DNA from: Phaeobacter sp. B1627
Lineage (GTDB): Bacteria > Pseudomonadota > Alphaproteobacteria > Rhodobacterales > Rhodobacteraceae
Length of the DNA: 64,000 bases
Reading direction: 5' to 3'
NCBI RefSeq assembly: GCF_006265095.1
Contig: NZ_VCNK01000020.1
Location: forward strand, 1 to 64,000
How positions within the stretch are numbered: the first letter of the stretch is position 1; each line of letters starts with the position of its first letter. The notes under the pieces are model-generated. The model made no database searches. It saw nothing but the letters and a program-made list of their open reading frames with translations, and was not told the DNA's origin. Both the position numbers and the translations under genes were made by a program. This document shows positions 1 to 11,089 of this stretch, in pieces.

Positions 1-311
1 ACTATTTTTAGGGGGGATTACCCCTGAGCCTCTTGTTTGGTTCTCTTGGCTTCCTGCTTGGCTTCGCTCGGGTCAATGTCTTGCGCGAGAAGAGCGCGAG
101 CCTCGTCCTTGAGCTTACGTGCCTGCGCCAGCGAGATTGCCGGATACGCGCCGAACGATAATAGGCGCTCTTTCCCGAAGAACCTATATTTCAACTGCCA
201 CAACCGAGATCCAGACGGTTTCACAAGGATGTAAAGGCCCTCAAAATCGGAAACTTTGTACTGCTTGTCCCTCGGCTTCAGGTTTCGAATCTGAACATCG
301 CTTAGAGGCAT
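1..311 (-). pseudogene. tyrosine integrase, N-terminal part, frame broken (partial at window edge)
   Basis: The 97 residues read from the ATG at 311 form the arm-binding domain (DUF4102 type) of P4-like, tRNA-targeting integrases: LSDVQIRNLKP at the start, then GLYILVKPSGSRLW and LSFGAYPAISLAQARK. An in-frame TAA at 18-20 follows directly after a four-G run, so the catalytic domain is not reached. One extra G in that run would keep a frame open to the window edge (reading G-V-I-P-P-K-N-S), so a frameshift, real or from sequencing, is the simplest explanation. The gene lies just past the 3' end of tRNA-Thr and reads away from it, the usual position of an integrase at its attachment site. The rest of the element, if it survives, lies left of this window. 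Confidence 0.75.
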
Positions 312-312
312 C

Positions 313-375
313 TGGGGGTATCACCTTTCCGCTAGAACAACGATACCCCCAAAACACCCCCAATTCTGGGGGTAT
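313..375. repeat. inverted copies of TGGGGGTAT in the integrase promoter region
   Basis: TGGGGGTAT occurs at 313-321 and 367-375, with its inverse ATACCCCCA at 343-351. In addition ACCCCCA and TGGGGGT at 356-373 form a 7-bp-arm palindrome with a 4-nt centre. The set lies directly upstream of the integrase start (311) and between it and the tRNA, where arm-type integrase sites or an autorepressor site would be expected. The assignment to integrase or a repressor is inference. Confidence 0.5.
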
Positions 376-475
376 TCCATCGGACAGCAAAAACCGCTAC
401 CGGACAAAGAGCATCGCCAAAACCCTTATAACACAGGGGATATCGGACGTCTTTGGATTTCTAAGGATGGTGAAA

Positions 476-551
476 TGGTGCCCCCACACGGACTCGAACC
501 GCGGACCTACTGATTACAAATCAGTTGCTCTACCAGCTGAGCTATAGGGGC
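476..551 (-). tRNA. tRNA-Thr (anticodon UGU)
   Basis: Reading the minus strand from 551, a 76-nt cloverleaf can be drawn. The acceptor stem GCCCCTA pairs with TGGGGGC, the D arm contains AGCTCAGCTGGTAGAGC, the anticodon loop TTTGTAA sits between ACTGA and TCAGT, and the T arm contains GGTTCGAGTCC. The terminal CCA is encoded (478-476). Anticodon TGT gives threonine. Its 3' end faces the broken integrase, so it is the probable integration target, with the 3' half of the tRNA kept intact as attL or attR. Confidence 0.96.
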
Positions 552-789
552 TTGCGCGGCGGAATACTCACTTTGTCGGGCCTTTGCAAGATGCAAAATT
601 ACATTCGCGTCGTTCCTTGCCCACGCAGCATCCAATCGTGATCAACCTGCGTGACACCCGCCTCCAAGCTCACTCCAGCTCTTTGCGGAGTTGCGCTGTA
701 ACTGTTGTGCTACCGGTGGCCTTCCCCCGGTATCTGGGCCATTGAGAACTGGAATTTTCCACCTTCGAATGGAGGAAGGAGGAAGACTC

Positions 790-1165
790 ATGAAGCGGAA
801 GCGTTTCACAGAGCTGGAATGGGACCGTGGCCCCAGCGAGGCCGCGTAAGCCCATGTAAACGAGATCATCAGCGGGCTGAAGGAGCGCGAGGCGGCTCAA
901 CGCGCAAAGTCAGGTCATCGAGGAACCGAGCAACGCGAGCCCCGGGGATCGACACATCGGCGATCTGGCCGGGGCAAAACCGGCTGTGATCGTCTACGAT
1001 GTTCAGCACACGAAACCGGCGGCAGTCAGCCAACTGGTCGCTGACGAAGTCCGGGGACCATCTTTGCATCGGCCTGTCGGGCACCTGAGGCTCGACGCGA
1101 TCCCGCTTGGGCAGCTTGCGCCGCTTTTTGGTGCGACCCTGCAAGCCGTGCTCGGTATAGAGCCG
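790..1165. mobile_element. rearranged IS3-family remnant (OrfA start + strand, OrfB piece - strand)
   Basis: At 790 (+) a frame begins MKRKRFTE, the typical start of an IS3-family OrfA (HTH transposase subunit). It stops at 849, but the same frame continues with EIISGLKEREAA, also OrfA-like. From about 1165 down to 870 on the opposite strand an OrfB (rve integrase) fragment reads YRLYTEHGLQGRTKKRRK and then RWSPDFVSDQLADCRRFRV and LNIVDDHSR, which contains one of the catalytic Asp motifs. Neither half is complete and they face each other, so this is the scar of a deletion or inversion inside one or two IS copies. The OrfB frame is broken upstream near a nine-G run (1181-1189 region). The flanks (552-789 and 1166-1432) show no other gene I can support. 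Confidence 0.75.
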
Positions 1166-1432
1166 GTAACACTACACCGGGGGGGGGAAGGTCACACCCA
1201 TAGACAAGACCTAAGCTGTCATGGGCAATTGGTGAAGTCTGGCCGTTGGCAGGGTAGTGGAATCGTCTACGCTTTACAGGAGGGTGATGGCTTCGACATG
1301 GTTCAGCAATATTGCCATCGTGACAAAAAATCCGCAAAACACTGATTAATAGTTACCATATGTCCACGAAAGCTGTGAGAGACGCGCAAACTTATGCGCG
1401 CCACGCAAACTTTTCCGCTTCCCTACAACCCG

Positions 1433-4529
<3,097 letters not shown>

Positions 4530-4552
4530 GAGGGGCTCCGTGACAATAAACA

Positions 4553-4615
4553 TGACCGTGGTCATTTGTTGCCGTCAAAACTGACCACGGTCAACTATAA
4601 AATTGACCCTGGTCA
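4553..4615. promoter_or_regulatory. three TGACC-N2-GGTCA operators between quinone reductase and tetR
   Basis: TGACCGTGGTCA (4553-4564), TGACCACGGTCA (4582-4593) and TGACCCTGGTCA (4604-4615) share a perfect 5-bp inverted repeat with a 2-bp centre. Centres are 29 and 22 bp apart. All lie in the 114-bp divergent gap, so occupancy would block both promoters. The neighbouring TetR protein is the obvious ligand-responsive binder; that link is inference. Confidence 0.85.
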
Positions 4616-4643
4616 GTTTGTGAATTGAGAAGGACATCGGAGC

Positions 4644-5225
4644 ATGCCCCGCGCACCGCAAAAACGTCGTTTGGAAACAAGGGCCAAGCTCCTGACCGTG
4701 GCGGAGTCCATTGTCGCCGAACACGGCTACTCCGCCCTCCGCGTGGAGGATGTCGTAGCCCAGGCCGGCGTCGCCAAAGGCACATTCTTCGCCCATTTCG
4801 GCGACAAAGACGGCCTTCTGGCGGTGATTCTCGGCGCCAGGGTCACTGAATTTCTCGACGCGATGGAAGCCGCGCCAAAACCGCAACACCCAGGTGACAT
4901 CGCCACCCTCCTGGCGCCGCTGCTGGATTTCATCGCCCAGGACCGCGTTATCTTTGACCTTCTGCTGCGCTACTCCGGCACCACCGGCACCGAAGTCGAC
5001 GAGATCATAACCCAGAGCTTCCTCCGGCAGATCACCATGTTCGCAGAGTGGATCGCCGGGCTTCAGGCCAGCGGACAGGTGCGGCCCGATCAGGACCCCA
5101 CGCTCCTCGCCGAGGGCATACAGGCCTTTCTCAACCACGTGCTGGCCATCGGCTTCTGCATGGACCACGATAAGCAGCCCGCCGCCGAGGCGATCCTGCC
5201 CTATCTCCGCATTTGGCTGGCCTAG
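4644..5225 (+). CDS. TetR-family transcriptional regulator
   Basis: 193 residues. The N-terminal helix-turn-helix spans about residues 10-56 (RAKLLTVAESIVAEHGY, then VEDVVAQAGVAKGTFFAHFGDKDGLL), followed by an all-helical ligand-binding domain of normal length. The start ATG at 4644 gives MPRAPQKRRLETRAKLL. It is divergent from the quinone reductase and faces three matching palindromes at 4553-4615, so it probably represses both itself and the reductase and is released by an electrophile or quinone-like ligand. Its stop codon overlaps by 4 bp the stop of the convergent LysE-type gene. Confidence 0.9.
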   Translation: MPRAPQKRRLETRAKLLTVAESIVAEHGYSALRVEDVVAQAGVAKGTFFAHFGDKDGLLAVILGARVTEFLDAMEAAPKPQHPGDIATLLAPLLDFIAQDRVIFDLLLRYSGTTGTEVDEIITQSFLRQITMFAEWIAGLQASGQVRPDQDPTLLAEGIQAFLNHVLAIGFCMDHDKQPAAEAILPYLRIWLA

Positions 5226-5842
5226 GTGAAGGGGATGATGCAGGCGACCGCGATCAGCAGATATCCGGCGCCCAAATTCATCCGCCGCAACGCCGTCGGA
5301 GAGCGCAGCACCTCGCGCACCCGCCCCACGAACCCCGCGAGCATGACGTTGCCCAGCAAGGGCACCACCATCGACACAGCGCAAATGGCGGCAATGTCGC
5401 GCCCGGTGACCGCCGACAGGTCAAAGAACCCCGGCAGGATCCCCATGTAGAACAATGCAGCCTTCGGGTTGCCGAGGATCACGATCACGCCCGCCACGAA
5501 CCCGGCCCAGCGCCCCGGCCGCGTCAGGCGGCTGTTGCTGGCGATCGGTGCCCCCGCGCTGCGGATGGTTGCGATCCCCATCATCAGGAAGACGAGGACT
5601 GCGACCCCCTTCAGCACCAGCGCGATCTGCTCTGAAGCCGCAGTGATCCAGCTGACCCCGAGAATGGCCACCAACGGCCAGAAGACATCTCCGATGGCCA
5701 CGCCCAGTGCCAGCGGCCAGCCCGCATGAAAGCCGCCCGAGACCGCCCGCGCCACCAGGGCCAGCCACACCGGCCCCGGCGTCAGAAACAGCGCAAACAC
5801 GCCCCCCGCATATATCACCAGATCCCATAGCGTCAGCGTCAC
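5222..5842 (-). CDS. LysE/RhtB-type amino-acid exporter
   Basis: 206 residues, with about six hydrophobic segments and the LysE-family N-terminal motif FALFLTPGPVWLALVARAVSGG, then GVAIGDVFWPLVAILG and GNPKAALFYMGILPGFF. Family members export amino acids or related small molecules across the inner membrane; the substrate cannot be told here. The start is GTG at 5842, which overlaps the recF stop codon as GTGA, so translation is probably coupled to recF. Its C-terminus overlaps the convergent tetR by 4 bp. Confidence 0.9.
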   Translation of the reverse strand: MTLTLWDLVIYAGGVFALFLTPGPVWLALVARAVSGGFHAGWPLALGVAIGDVFWPLVAILGVSWITAASEQIALVLKGVAVLVFLMMGIATIRSAGAPIASNSRLTRPGRWAGFVAGVIVILGNPKAALFYMGILPGFFDLSAVTGRDIAAICAVSMVVPLLGNVMLAGFVGRVREVLRSPTALRRMNLGAGYLLIAVACIIPFT

Positions 5843-6936
5843 AACACCGTCACCTCGCTTGTTGCGTCATGGTCGGCAACATTCAAATGCTGCGCGCGCG
5901 ACCCGAGTTCGGAAAACAACTCCGGCCCCGTGCCCGTCATCCAGGCCTGCGTCCCAAGAGCGCAGATTTCATCATAGAGCGCTGCCCGCCGCCCCGCGTC
6001 CAGATGGGCCGCCACCTCATCCAGCAAAAGAATAGGCGCCGCCCCCTCTTCGGCCTGCAGCGCGCGCGCATTGGCCAGCACAAGCGAGACCAGGAGCGCC
6101 TTCTGCTCTCCCGTCGAACAATCCTTTGCAGGCAGACCCTTGGCCGCGTAGCGCCCGATCAGATCGCTCCGGTGCGGCCCCACAAGCGTGCGCCCCACGG
6201 CCAGATCCCGCCCCCGCCCCGCATCCAGAGCCGCGCGCAGATCCGCCGCGCTTGCGGGCATCTCCCCCTCGGCCTGGATCAGCTCCAGCTCCGCCACGGG
6301 AAAGGCCGTCTCCGCCTCGGCCTGCGCCGCACGCAAACGGGTGACCGCAATCCCCCTGGCCTGATGAATGCGATGCCCGGCCTCGGCCATCTGCCCCTCC
6401 AGAACCCGATACCAGGCCGCATCCCTGACATTGTCCTTCAACAGGCGATTTCGCTCCCGCATGGCCTTTTCATAGGCCAAAGTCGCCTCCGCGTGATCCG
6501 GGTCGAAACTCAGCGCAATGCGGTCCAGAAACCGGCGCCGCCCTTCGGCCCCCTCGATCCACAACCGGTCCATCGCCGGGACCAGCCAGACAACCCGCGC
6601 GATACGCCCCAACGCCACCTGACTGGCGGCCTTGTTGTCGATCCGCACCTGCCGCGCATTCCCCCCCTCCGAGGAGGTCTCGACCTCATAGGCCTGAGAC
6701 CCCGTCTGCAGAACGCCGCGCAGCTTCCAGCCCAGACTTTCCGGTTGCCGCGCCATCTCCGCAGCAGAGGCCCGCCGCAGCCCGCGCCCGGGCGAAAACA
6801 GGGACACCGCCTCAAGGATATTGGTCTTCCCCGCGCCGTTGTTGCCGTGGATGACCACCGGGCGGGCGTCCAAATGCAAATCCGCCCGCAAATGCGAGCG
6901 GAAATGGGACATGAAAAGAGAGGTCAGGGCGAGCAA
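5839..6936 (-). CDS. recF: DNA replication and repair protein RecF
   Basis: 365 residues, SMC-like ATPase that helps load RecA at single-strand gaps. Walker A is HGNNGAGKTNILEAVSLFSPG, with KxC-type signature region KDCSTGEQKALLVSLVLANAR and Walker B ILLLDEVAAHLD. The frame begins at TTG (6936), giving the conserved LALTSLFMSHFRSH; AGAG lies upstream. No ATG fits, since the internal ATG would remove the first beta strand. It follows dnaN by 74 bp and its stop overlaps the GTG of the LysE-type gene, so dnaN-recF-exporter may be cotranscribed. Confidence 0.95.
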   Translation of the reverse strand: MLALTSLFMSHFRSHLRADLHLDARPVVIHGNNGAGKTNILEAVSLFSPGRGLRRASAAEMARQPESLGWKLRGVLQTGSQAYEVETSSEGGNARQVRIDNKAASQVALGRIARVVWLVPAMDRLWIEGAEGRRRFLDRIALSFDPDHAEATLAYEKAMRERNRLLKDNVRDAAWYRVLEGQMAEAGHRIHQARGIAVTRLRAAQAEAETAFPVAELELIQAEGEMPASAADLRAALDAGRGRDLAVGRTLVGPHRSDLIGRYAAKGLPAKDCSTGEQKALLVSLVLANARALQAEEGAAPILLLDEVAAHLDAGRRAALYDEICALGTQAWMTGTGPELFSELGSRAQHLNVADHDATSEVTVL

Positions 6937-7010
6937 AGGCGTCAGCTCTTCATCTTTTTAAAAATACCTCTGCCGGAGGCCGTGCCGCCAGGCACATCAA
7001 ACCGGCCACA
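6937..7010. repeat. short intergenic element shared with 15216-15236
   Basis: The gap between dnaN and recF contains TTCATCTTTTTAAAAATACCTC on the plus strand (from about 6949), closely matching TTCATCTTTTCTCAAATACCTT at 15215-15236, after ubiB. The two copies share the CATCTTTT...AAATACCT core. On the minus strand the first copy gives a GC-rich run followed by TATTTTT, resembling a weak terminator. A dispersed intergenic sequence is the likely explanation. Confidence 0.4.
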
Positions 7011-8132
7011 TCAAACCCGCATCGGCATGACAACGTAGACCGCGCTTTCATCGCTGCCTTCGCGCATCAGGGTCGGATCGCCGGAGGAGTTGAACATGAA
7101 CACGGCGTTTTCGCGATCCACCTGGTTGGCGATCTCCAGCAGATACTTGGCGTTAAAGCCAATTTCCAGCCGCTCGTCATTATAGGCCACCGCCAGCTCC
7201 TCTTCTGCCGCACCGCTGTCGGGCGCATTGACAGACAGGATCAACCGATCTTCGTCCAGCTGCAGCTTCACAGCCCGCGACCGCTCTGACGAGACGGTCG
7301 CCACGCGGTCGACCGCCTTGGCGAACTCGCTGGCATCCACCTCCAGACGGCGGGTGTTGCCGACCGGGATCACCCGCGTGTAATCGGGGAAGGTGCCATC
7401 GATGACCTTCGACGTCAGCGTGATCGACGGCGTGGCAAAGCGGACCTTGGTCTCGGACACCGACACTGCAATATCCATGTCGTCATCATCCAGAAGCTTG
7501 CGCAATTCGCCCACCGTCTTGCGCGGCACGATGACGCCCGGCATATCCTCGGCCCCAAGCGGCAGATCCGCATCGATCCGCGCCAGACGGTGACCGTCGG
7601 TGGCCACACAGCGCAGCGCCTTTCGGCCCGACTCCCCGTCGGCCACATGCATATACACGCCGTTCAGATAGTAGCGGGTTTCCTCGGTGGAAATTGCGAA
7701 TTTCGACTTGTCGAACAAACGACGCAACATCGCCGCCTTGCCGGTGAAATTGGAATGATACTCGGAACTCGCCATCACCGGGAAATCCTCGCGCGGCAGC
7801 GTCGCGAGCGAGAAATTCGACCGTCCCGCCTCGACCGTCAACCGGCCCGACGCGGCATCCGCCGTCAGCGTCACCAGCGCGCCGTCCGGCAGTTTGCGAA
7901 CGATTTCGTGCAGCGTCGTCGCCGCCACCGTTGTCGCCCCGGCCCGCTCAACCTGTGCAGGCGCCTTGTCCACAACCTCGATATCAAGGTCGGTGGCGCG
8001 GAACATCACATCGCTGCCTTCCGCCTCGATCAGCACATTCGCCAGGATCGGGATGGTGTTGCGCCGCTCGACCACCGACTGTGCCTGAGCCACAGCCTTC
8101 AGAAGCGTTCCGCGTTCAATGCTGATCTTCAT
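7011..8132 (-). CDS. dnaN: DNA polymerase III sliding clamp (beta subunit)
   Basis: 373 residues, the usual length for the ring-shaped clamp that tethers polymerase III. The three clamp domains are visible: MKISIERGTLLKAVAQAQSVVERRNTIPIL at the start (quoted in part), GVYMHVADGESGRKALRCVATDGHRLA in the middle, and MREGSDESAVYVVMPMRV at the C-terminus (typical YVVMPMR ending). The ATG at 8132 has GAGG upstream; the frame continues to 8276 without family similarity. A strong terminator follows dnaA at 8335-8370, so dnaN appears to have its own promoter between 8133 and 8334. Confidence 0.97.
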   Translation of the reverse strand: MKISIERGTLLKAVAQAQSVVERRNTIPILANVLIEAEGSDVMFRATDLDIEVVDKAPAQVERAGATTVAATTLHEIVRKLPDGALVTLTADAASGRLTVEAGRSNFSLATLPREDFPVMASSEYHSNFTGKAAMLRRLFDKSKFAISTEETRYYLNGVYMHVADGESGRKALRCVATDGHRLARIDADLPLGAEDMPGVIVPRKTVGELRKLLDDDDMDIAVSVSETKVRFATPSITLTSKVIDGTFPDYTRVIPVGNTRRLEVDASEFAKAVDRVATVSSERSRAVKLQLDEDRLILSVNAPDSGAAEEELAVAYNDERLEIGFNAKYLLEIANQVDRENAVFMFNSSGDPTLMREGSDESAVYVVMPMRV

Positions 8133-8334
8133 GTCCCTCATTCCTCTTCGACTGGCAGTCTCGGGCGAACGGCCTTTGGCCGGGACCGGCAGATTAGCGC
8201 CCCCACCCTTCAACACAAGGTTTTTTATTGATTTCTCCAAGGGTTTGAGAGGAGCGTCAAGGGCTGACAGCCACACGGGCTCACAAAGTCCCGAAACAAT
8301 GGCAGATGCGCCTGATTTCCCTCAGGCACCCCCG

Positions 8335-8370
8335 GAAAAAAACCGGCCCCGGTGGGCACCCGGAGCCGGT
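8335..8370 (-). terminator. rho-independent terminator after dnaA
   Basis: On the minus strand ACCGGCTCCGG pairs with CCGGGGCCGGT around a short loop, and a T7 run follows (8341-8335). It sits 59 bp past the dnaA stop and separates dnaA from dnaN. Confidence 0.85.
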
Positions 8371-8428
8371 AAAGACGGAACAGACCGATGTGAGGCGCGG
8401 CCTGTCCGATTATTCGTCCTTGGGCACG

Positions 8429-9850
8429 TTACGCCTCCAGCGAGCGGCGCAGCATTTCAACATCTTCGGCAATCTGGCCGTCGATCGTCTTCAGCTCTTC
8501 GATCCGGCGCACGCCATGCATCACGGTGGTATGATCGCGGCCACCAAAACGCCGTCCGATTTCCGGCAGGCTCCGGCTGGTCAGCTGCTTGCACAGATAC
8601 ATCGCCACCTGACGCGGCCGCGCGTAGGACCGCAGACGCTTGGGGCCGATGATGTCGGACATGCGAATGTTGTAATATTCCGATACCTTGCGCTGGATCT
8701 CCTCGACGGTGATCTTGCGCTCTGACGCGCGCAGCACATCGGCCAGACAATCCTGCGTCAGATCCATGTCGATCTCGCGCCCCACCAGCGAGGCAAAGGC
8801 GAACAGACGGGTCAGAGCCCCCTCCAGCACCCGCACATTGGTCGAAATCCGATGCGCCAGCAGCTCCAGCACCCCATCCGCAATCTGCAGATCCGGATAG
8901 CTCTTCAGGTTCTGCTGCACCTTGGTCTGCAGGATGCCGAGACGCAGCTCGTAATCCGTCGGGTGCAAATCCACCACGAGACCACATTGCAGGCGGGATT
9001 TCACCCGGTCCTCCAGATCCTTGATTTCACCCGGGGCGCGGTCGGCCGAGATGATGATCTGCTTGTTCTGATCCACTAACGCATTGAACGTGTGGAAGAA
9101 TTCTTCCTGTGTGGAGTCCTTTCCGGCGATGAACTGCACGTCATCCACCATCAGCACATCAACCGACCGGAACAGATGTTTGAAATCCATCATCTTGCGC
9201 TCGCGCAGCGCCTGCACGAAGCGGTACATGAACTGTTCCGCCGACAGATACAGCACGTTCAGCTCCGGGTTCCGCTCTTTCAGCTCCCAGGCGATGGCGT
9301 GCATCAGGTGCGTTTTACCGAGGCCAACGCCACCATAAAGAACCAGCGGGTTGAAGGTCACGGGGCCGCCCTCGCCGACGCGCCGCGCCGCTGCATGGGC
9401 CAGCTCGTTTGGCTTTCCGACCACGAAACTGTCAAAGGTGAACCGCGCATCCAGCGGAGCAGCCTGAAGATCATCCAGCGGCGATTTCACGGCTGCGGTT
9501 CCTTCTTCTGTGCCGCGGGCTTCTGGGCTGCGGGCAGCCGGGGCCGAATATCCCGCCGACGATTCGATCGCTTCTGCGGCGGTGGGTTGCACAGGGCGGG
9601 TCGGCGAATTGGCCGCGACCTTGAAGGCAAGGCGCTGCACGGGCTCACCGGACATGCTCAACTCGTGCAGGATCAGATCGGCAAAGTTCTGGCTGACGTA
9701 ATTGCCCATAAAGTTGGTGGGCACGTGAAAGGTTGCCACGCCACCATCAACCTCTGCAAATTCCAGCGGCTCGATCCACGTCGTAAAATTGTTCTGCCCG
9801 ACCGTTTTTAGCAAACGTTGTCTTAGTTGACCCCATGTGTCGTCTGTCAT
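8429..9850 (-). CDS. dnaA: chromosomal replication initiator DnaA
   Basis: 473 residues. Domain I (1-80, MTDDTWGQLRQRLLKTVGQ) is followed by a linker of about 50 residues rich in Ala, Pro and Glu. The AAA+ domain has Walker A GGVGLGKT (173-180) and Walker B VDDVQF (235-240). The C-terminal DNA-binding domain carries ARPRQVAMYLCKQL and the DnaA-box reader GGRDHTTVMHGVRRI. The start at 9850 matches the family N-terminus; the open frame continues to 9976 without similarity. No clear DnaA-box cluster was seen upstream, so oriC is probably elsewhere, as in many alphaproteobacteria. A strong terminator lies downstream. Confidence 0.97.
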   Translation of the reverse strand: MTDDTWGQLRQRLLKTVGQNNFTTWIEPLEFAEVDGGVATFHVPTNFMGNYVSQNFADLILHELSMSGEPVQRLAFKVAANSPTRPVQPTAAEAIESSAGYSAPAARSPEARGTEEGTAAVKSPLDDLQAAPLDARFTFDSFVVGKPNELAHAAARRVGEGGPVTFNPLVLYGGVGLGKTHLMHAIAWELKERNPELNVLYLSAEQFMYRFVQALRERKMMDFKHLFRSVDVLMVDDVQFIAGKDSTQEEFFHTFNALVDQNKQIIISADRAPGEIKDLEDRVKSRLQCGLVVDLHPTDYELRLGILQTKVQQNLKSYPDLQIADGVLELLAHRISTNVRVLEGALTRLFAFASLVGREIDMDLTQDCLADVLRASERKITVEEIQRKVSEYYNIRMSDIIGPKRLRSYARPRQVAMYLCKQLTSRSLPEIGRRFGGRDHTTVMHGVRRIEELKTIDGQIAEDVEMLRRSLEA

Positions 9851-10342
9851 GCTGCGCCTCACGCATCCTGTGTTATGGCTGGATTTCACCGGCCTGTCGT
9901 TTCGTCCCGTTCCGGCTGCTCTTTTCAGAACACACCGGCAGCAATCGGACACAAAGAGAGCGTCGCCAGCCTGCAAGCAAACTGGCTCTCACGTGTTTCG
10001 AAAACCGAAAACAACGTTGACAAACGCGCAGACGCAAAACCGTCGCTGCGACGTAAAAACGCTGGCCCTTAATTCACTGATCAGGACAGATGCCAGAACG
10101 CAGTGATCGACACGGTATGCCTATAGATCACCGGACCGGTGTCACGCATGCGCATAACACCAGCTATAACGACTCTAATGCCCGTTAGAATCGTTGCGAG
10201 CAGCCTGTCCCCCCAGCGAATGAATCGCTGTACCCTTGGTAACAATTTCGGACCGGAAGCGGCAACGAAACTATGATGTTGACTCGGCATTCACCGGCAA
10301 AGAATCTCTACGACTCGACCGAAGTGACCGAAATCCTTCACA
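9851..10342. other. dnaA upstream region with two dyads, no gene seen
   Basis: This 492-bp gap between dnaA and the rpsT terminator contains no credible coding frame. Two small dyads stand out: CACCGG-A-CCGGTG (10129-10141) and TCTAA-TGCCCG-TTAGA (10174-10189). They could be regulator sites for dnaA. I looked for TTATCCACA-like DnaA boxes on both strands and found none convincing. Confidence 0.4.
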
Positions 10343-10374
10343 CAAAAAAAGACACCGCCGGAGCGGTGCCTTTT
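10343..10374 (-). terminator. rho-independent terminator after rpsT
   Basis: On the minus strand GGCACCGC and GCGGTGTC form a perfect stem with a TCCG loop, followed by a T7 run (10350-10344). It lies about 50 bp beyond the rpsT stop and would isolate rpsT from dnaA. Confidence 0.92.
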
Positions 10375-10423
10375 AATGTTGAAATCTGAAAATGAGCCGT
10401 CAGAGACAGTGCCCGGGAATCGC

Positions 10424-10687
10424 TCAGGCGATCGAATTCACGCGCGCAGCCAGGCGGGAGATTTTCCGCGATGCCGTGTTCTTGTGGTAGACGCCTTTGG
10501 TGACGCCGCGCATCAGTTCGGGCTGGGCCGCGCGCAGGGCCGCGGTCGCCGCTTCCTTGTCGCCGGATGCGATGGCTTCTTCAACTTTACGCAGGAATGT
10601 GCGGATGCGCGAACGACGTGCTTTGTTGACAGCAAAACGCTTTTCGTTCTGACGGGCGCGTTTCTTTGCCTGAGGGCTATTTGCCAT
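10424..10687 (-). CDS. rpsT: 30S ribosomal protein S20
   Basis: 87 residues, highly basic, with the standard S20 start [17 protein letters not shown], then [19 protein letters not shown] and the C-terminal [20 protein letters not shown]20 is a primary binder of 16S rRNA in the small subunit. It is monocistronic, with a terminator downstream at 10343-10374, and sits upstream of dnaA in the same direction, an arrangement common in Rhodobacteraceae. Confidence 0.98.
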   Translation of the reverse strand: MANSPQAKKRARQNEKRFAVNKARRSRIRTFLRKVEEAIASGDKEAATAALRAAQPELMRGVTKGVYHKNTASRKISRLAARVNSIA

Positions 10688-11089
10688 GGTGTACTGACCT
10701 TATCTACGGGTTCGTTTTATTCAAAAAGGCGTATGCCAGCCGAACCCGGATCAGATCCATCGGGTGAGATTCTAGCCAGAGCGGGCTGCACGCGCATGTA
10801 TAGCGGCGGCTTCTAAGGGATTCGGGATGGATACGCAAGCACCTATTGCTCCCCACCATTGTTCCCAAGAGCCGGTTTCATTGGCTGGGAGCTGTCCGGG
10901 AGTTGCCTCGGATTTAGTTGGGGTTCAGCCCGGATTGGCCTGCAATTGGGCTGAGACACGGGGCGTGCGGATGAATTTGCGACTCTCACGTCGGGACGAT
11001 ATCACATATCCGAAATTGACCGGGGCAGCCCGCCAGCCGCAGGACCGGTCGGAAAGGGGCAAAAACACGTCGCCCCTCCCCATAAATAG
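10688..11089. other. 402-bp gap between rpsT and enoyl-CoA hydratase
   Basis: No coding frame here has family similarity or a clear ribosome site. The right end contains an imperfect GC-rich inverted repeat (about 11054-11082) after the hydratase stop that may act as a weak terminator. The left end must hold the rpsT promoter. Confidence 0.4.

Noticed and set aside
1383-1413. Two CGCAAACTT copies as a start of a CRISPR or repeat array
   Set aside because: Only two short copies, no spacer regularity and no cas genes in the window.
9851-10342. Possible oriC next to dnaA
   Set aside because: No convincing TTATCCACA-type boxes or AT-rich unwinding element were found on either strand; only two dyads are visible.
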